A DNA stretch of 13,729 bases from an uncultured Flavobacteriales bacterium (GTDB lineage Bacteria > Bacteroidota > Bacteroidia > Flavobacteriales_D > Sanyastnellaceae), in the NCBI GenBank assembly GCA_937967465.1, contig CALBSW010000167.1, forward strand, positions 1-13,729, read 5' to 3'. Under the pieces are notes generated by a model. That model was given only the letters and a program-made list of their open reading frames with translations. It was not told the DNA's origin and searched no databases. Of this stretch, positions 13,091 through 13,729 are shown piece after piece (the first letter of the stretch is position 1; each line of letters begins with the position of its first letter). The position numbers were made by a program, and so were the translations under genes.

Positions 13091-13729
13091 CCAAGCGATT
13101 CACGGGCCTCGGCGTGGCCCTCATCACGCCATTCAATGCACAAGGTGCCATCGACTTTCCTGGCTTGGAGCGCATGGTGCACCATGTGTCGGGCAGCAAG
13201 GCCCATTTCCTGGTGGTGCTCGGGAGCACCGGAGAGGCCCAATTGCTGGCTGAAGATGAGAAGCGTCGGGTGCTCGATTTCGTGCAAGAGGTGAATGCCG
13301 GACGATTGCCCATGGTCGCCGGTTTCGATGTCAGCGGTGGTACGGAGGCCGCCGTGCAACGCCTGAGGCAGTTGGATACCACAGGGCTGGATGGCCTGCT
13401 GATCAGTCCGCCACCTTACATCAAGCCAGGACAAGCGGGGATGACGGAGATGTTCGAGGCGCTTTCGGAAGCATCCCCGCTCCCGATCATCCTGTACAAC
13501 GTCCCATCCAGAACAGGTGTCCATTTGTTGCCCGAGACCATTGTGGACATTGCCAACCGATGCGATCAGGTGGTGGCCTTGAAGCAAGCCCACGATGACC
13601 TGAGTGAATTCCGTGCCATCCGTGCCGGTGTTCCAGAGACGTTCAGCATGCTGTCCGGTGACGACGTGAATGCCATGCCCATGATGGCCTTGGGAGGAGA
13701 TGGTTTGGTGAGCGTCATTGGCAATGCCT
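13087..13729 (+). CDS. dapA: 4-hydroxy-tetrahydrodipicolinate synthase, 3'-truncated by the window edge
   Basis: DapA condenses pyruvate with aspartate semialdehyde at the branch point to lysine and meso-diaminopimelate. The 214 visible residues cover most of the TIM barrel. GVALITPF opens the protein. VVLGSTGE (43-50) carries Ser47-Thr48 where the E. coli enzyme has Thr44-Thr45. Tyr111 (in PPPYIKP) aligns with catalytic Tyr107 by the following KP. YNVPSRTG (137-144) carries the second catalytic Tyr and the substrate-binding Arg142. Lys166 in VVALKQAHDD is the expected Schiff-base lysine, but the usual KEA(T/S)G context is altered. LSGDDVNAMPMM is typical. The core machinery is kept, with several unusual neighbours, so a related aldolase of the same superfamily cannot be excluded. 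The gene overlaps the preceding one by 4 nt and continues beyond base 13729. Confidence 0.9.
   Translation, partial: MTKRFTGLGVALITPFNAQGAIDFPGLERMVHHVSGSKAHFLVVLGSTGEAQLLAEDEKRRVLDFVQEVNAGRLPMVAGFDVSGGTEAAVQRLRQLDTTGLDGLLISPPPYIKPGQAGMTEMFEALSEASPLPIILYNVPSRTGVHLLPETIVDIANRCDQVVALKQAHDDLSEFRAIRAGVPETFSMLSGDDVNAMPMMALGGDGLVSVIGNA

Noticed and set aside
13411..13430. Apparent loss of the catalytic Tyr107 equivalent in DapA
   Set aside because: Aligning by the following Lys-Pro places Tyr111 at the Tyr107 position; it is the preceding Tyr106 equivalent that is Pro.

Overview
The window looks like chromosomal core-genome DNA from a GC-rich member of the Bacteroidota, probably Flavobacteriales. 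Four things point there: a C-terminal type IX secretion (T9SS) sorting domain, promoters of the TAnnTTTG type, the near absence of Shine-Dalgarno sequences, and ribosomal protein S1 and other products that resemble flavobacterial versions. All eleven downstream genes plus the 5'-truncated rpsA lie on the + strand. No mobile element, CRISPR array, tRNA or rRNA is visible, and no intergenic gap exceeds about 110 bases.

Layout: (1) 2-2176, rpsA (S1), open at the left edge and carrying long Ala/Glu/Pro tails, closed by a strong terminator at 2196-2226. (2) 2268-5871, a tight run of pyrR, pyrB, a STAS-domain protein, a T9SS-sorted secreted protein and rnz (RNase Z, TTG start); pyrR and pyrB overlap by 8 nt. 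(3) 5958-6632, a NarL/LuxR-type response regulator alone between a promoter with a 12-bp palindrome and a terminator. (4) 6704-10013, ilvE (branched-chain aminotransferase), a large outer-membrane barrel-like protein and an exported MsrA. (5) 10100-10903, a lipoprotein of a Bacteroidota family I cannot name. (6) 11009-12415, a nitroreductase with an apparently leaderless promoter, then a pirin. (7) 12500-13729, a DUF6913-like protein overlapping dapA by 4 nt; dapA runs off the right edge.

Functional themes are translation and RNA processing (S1, RNase Z), pyrimidine synthesis (PyrR, PyrB), amino-acid metabolism (IlvE, DapA), redox and oxidation repair (MsrA, nitroreductase, pirin) and envelope proteins (T9SS cargo, barrel, lipoprotein). 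I found no convincing new multi-gene system. The observations most worth a second look are the 11-residue repeats in both S1 tails, a recurring GGGAGG/CCTCCC stem in the intergenic hairpins with promoters placed on or just after the terminators, a PyrR gene that seems to have no room for an mRNA attenuator, a palindrome inside the response-regulator promoter, and a DapA with unusual residues around its active site.
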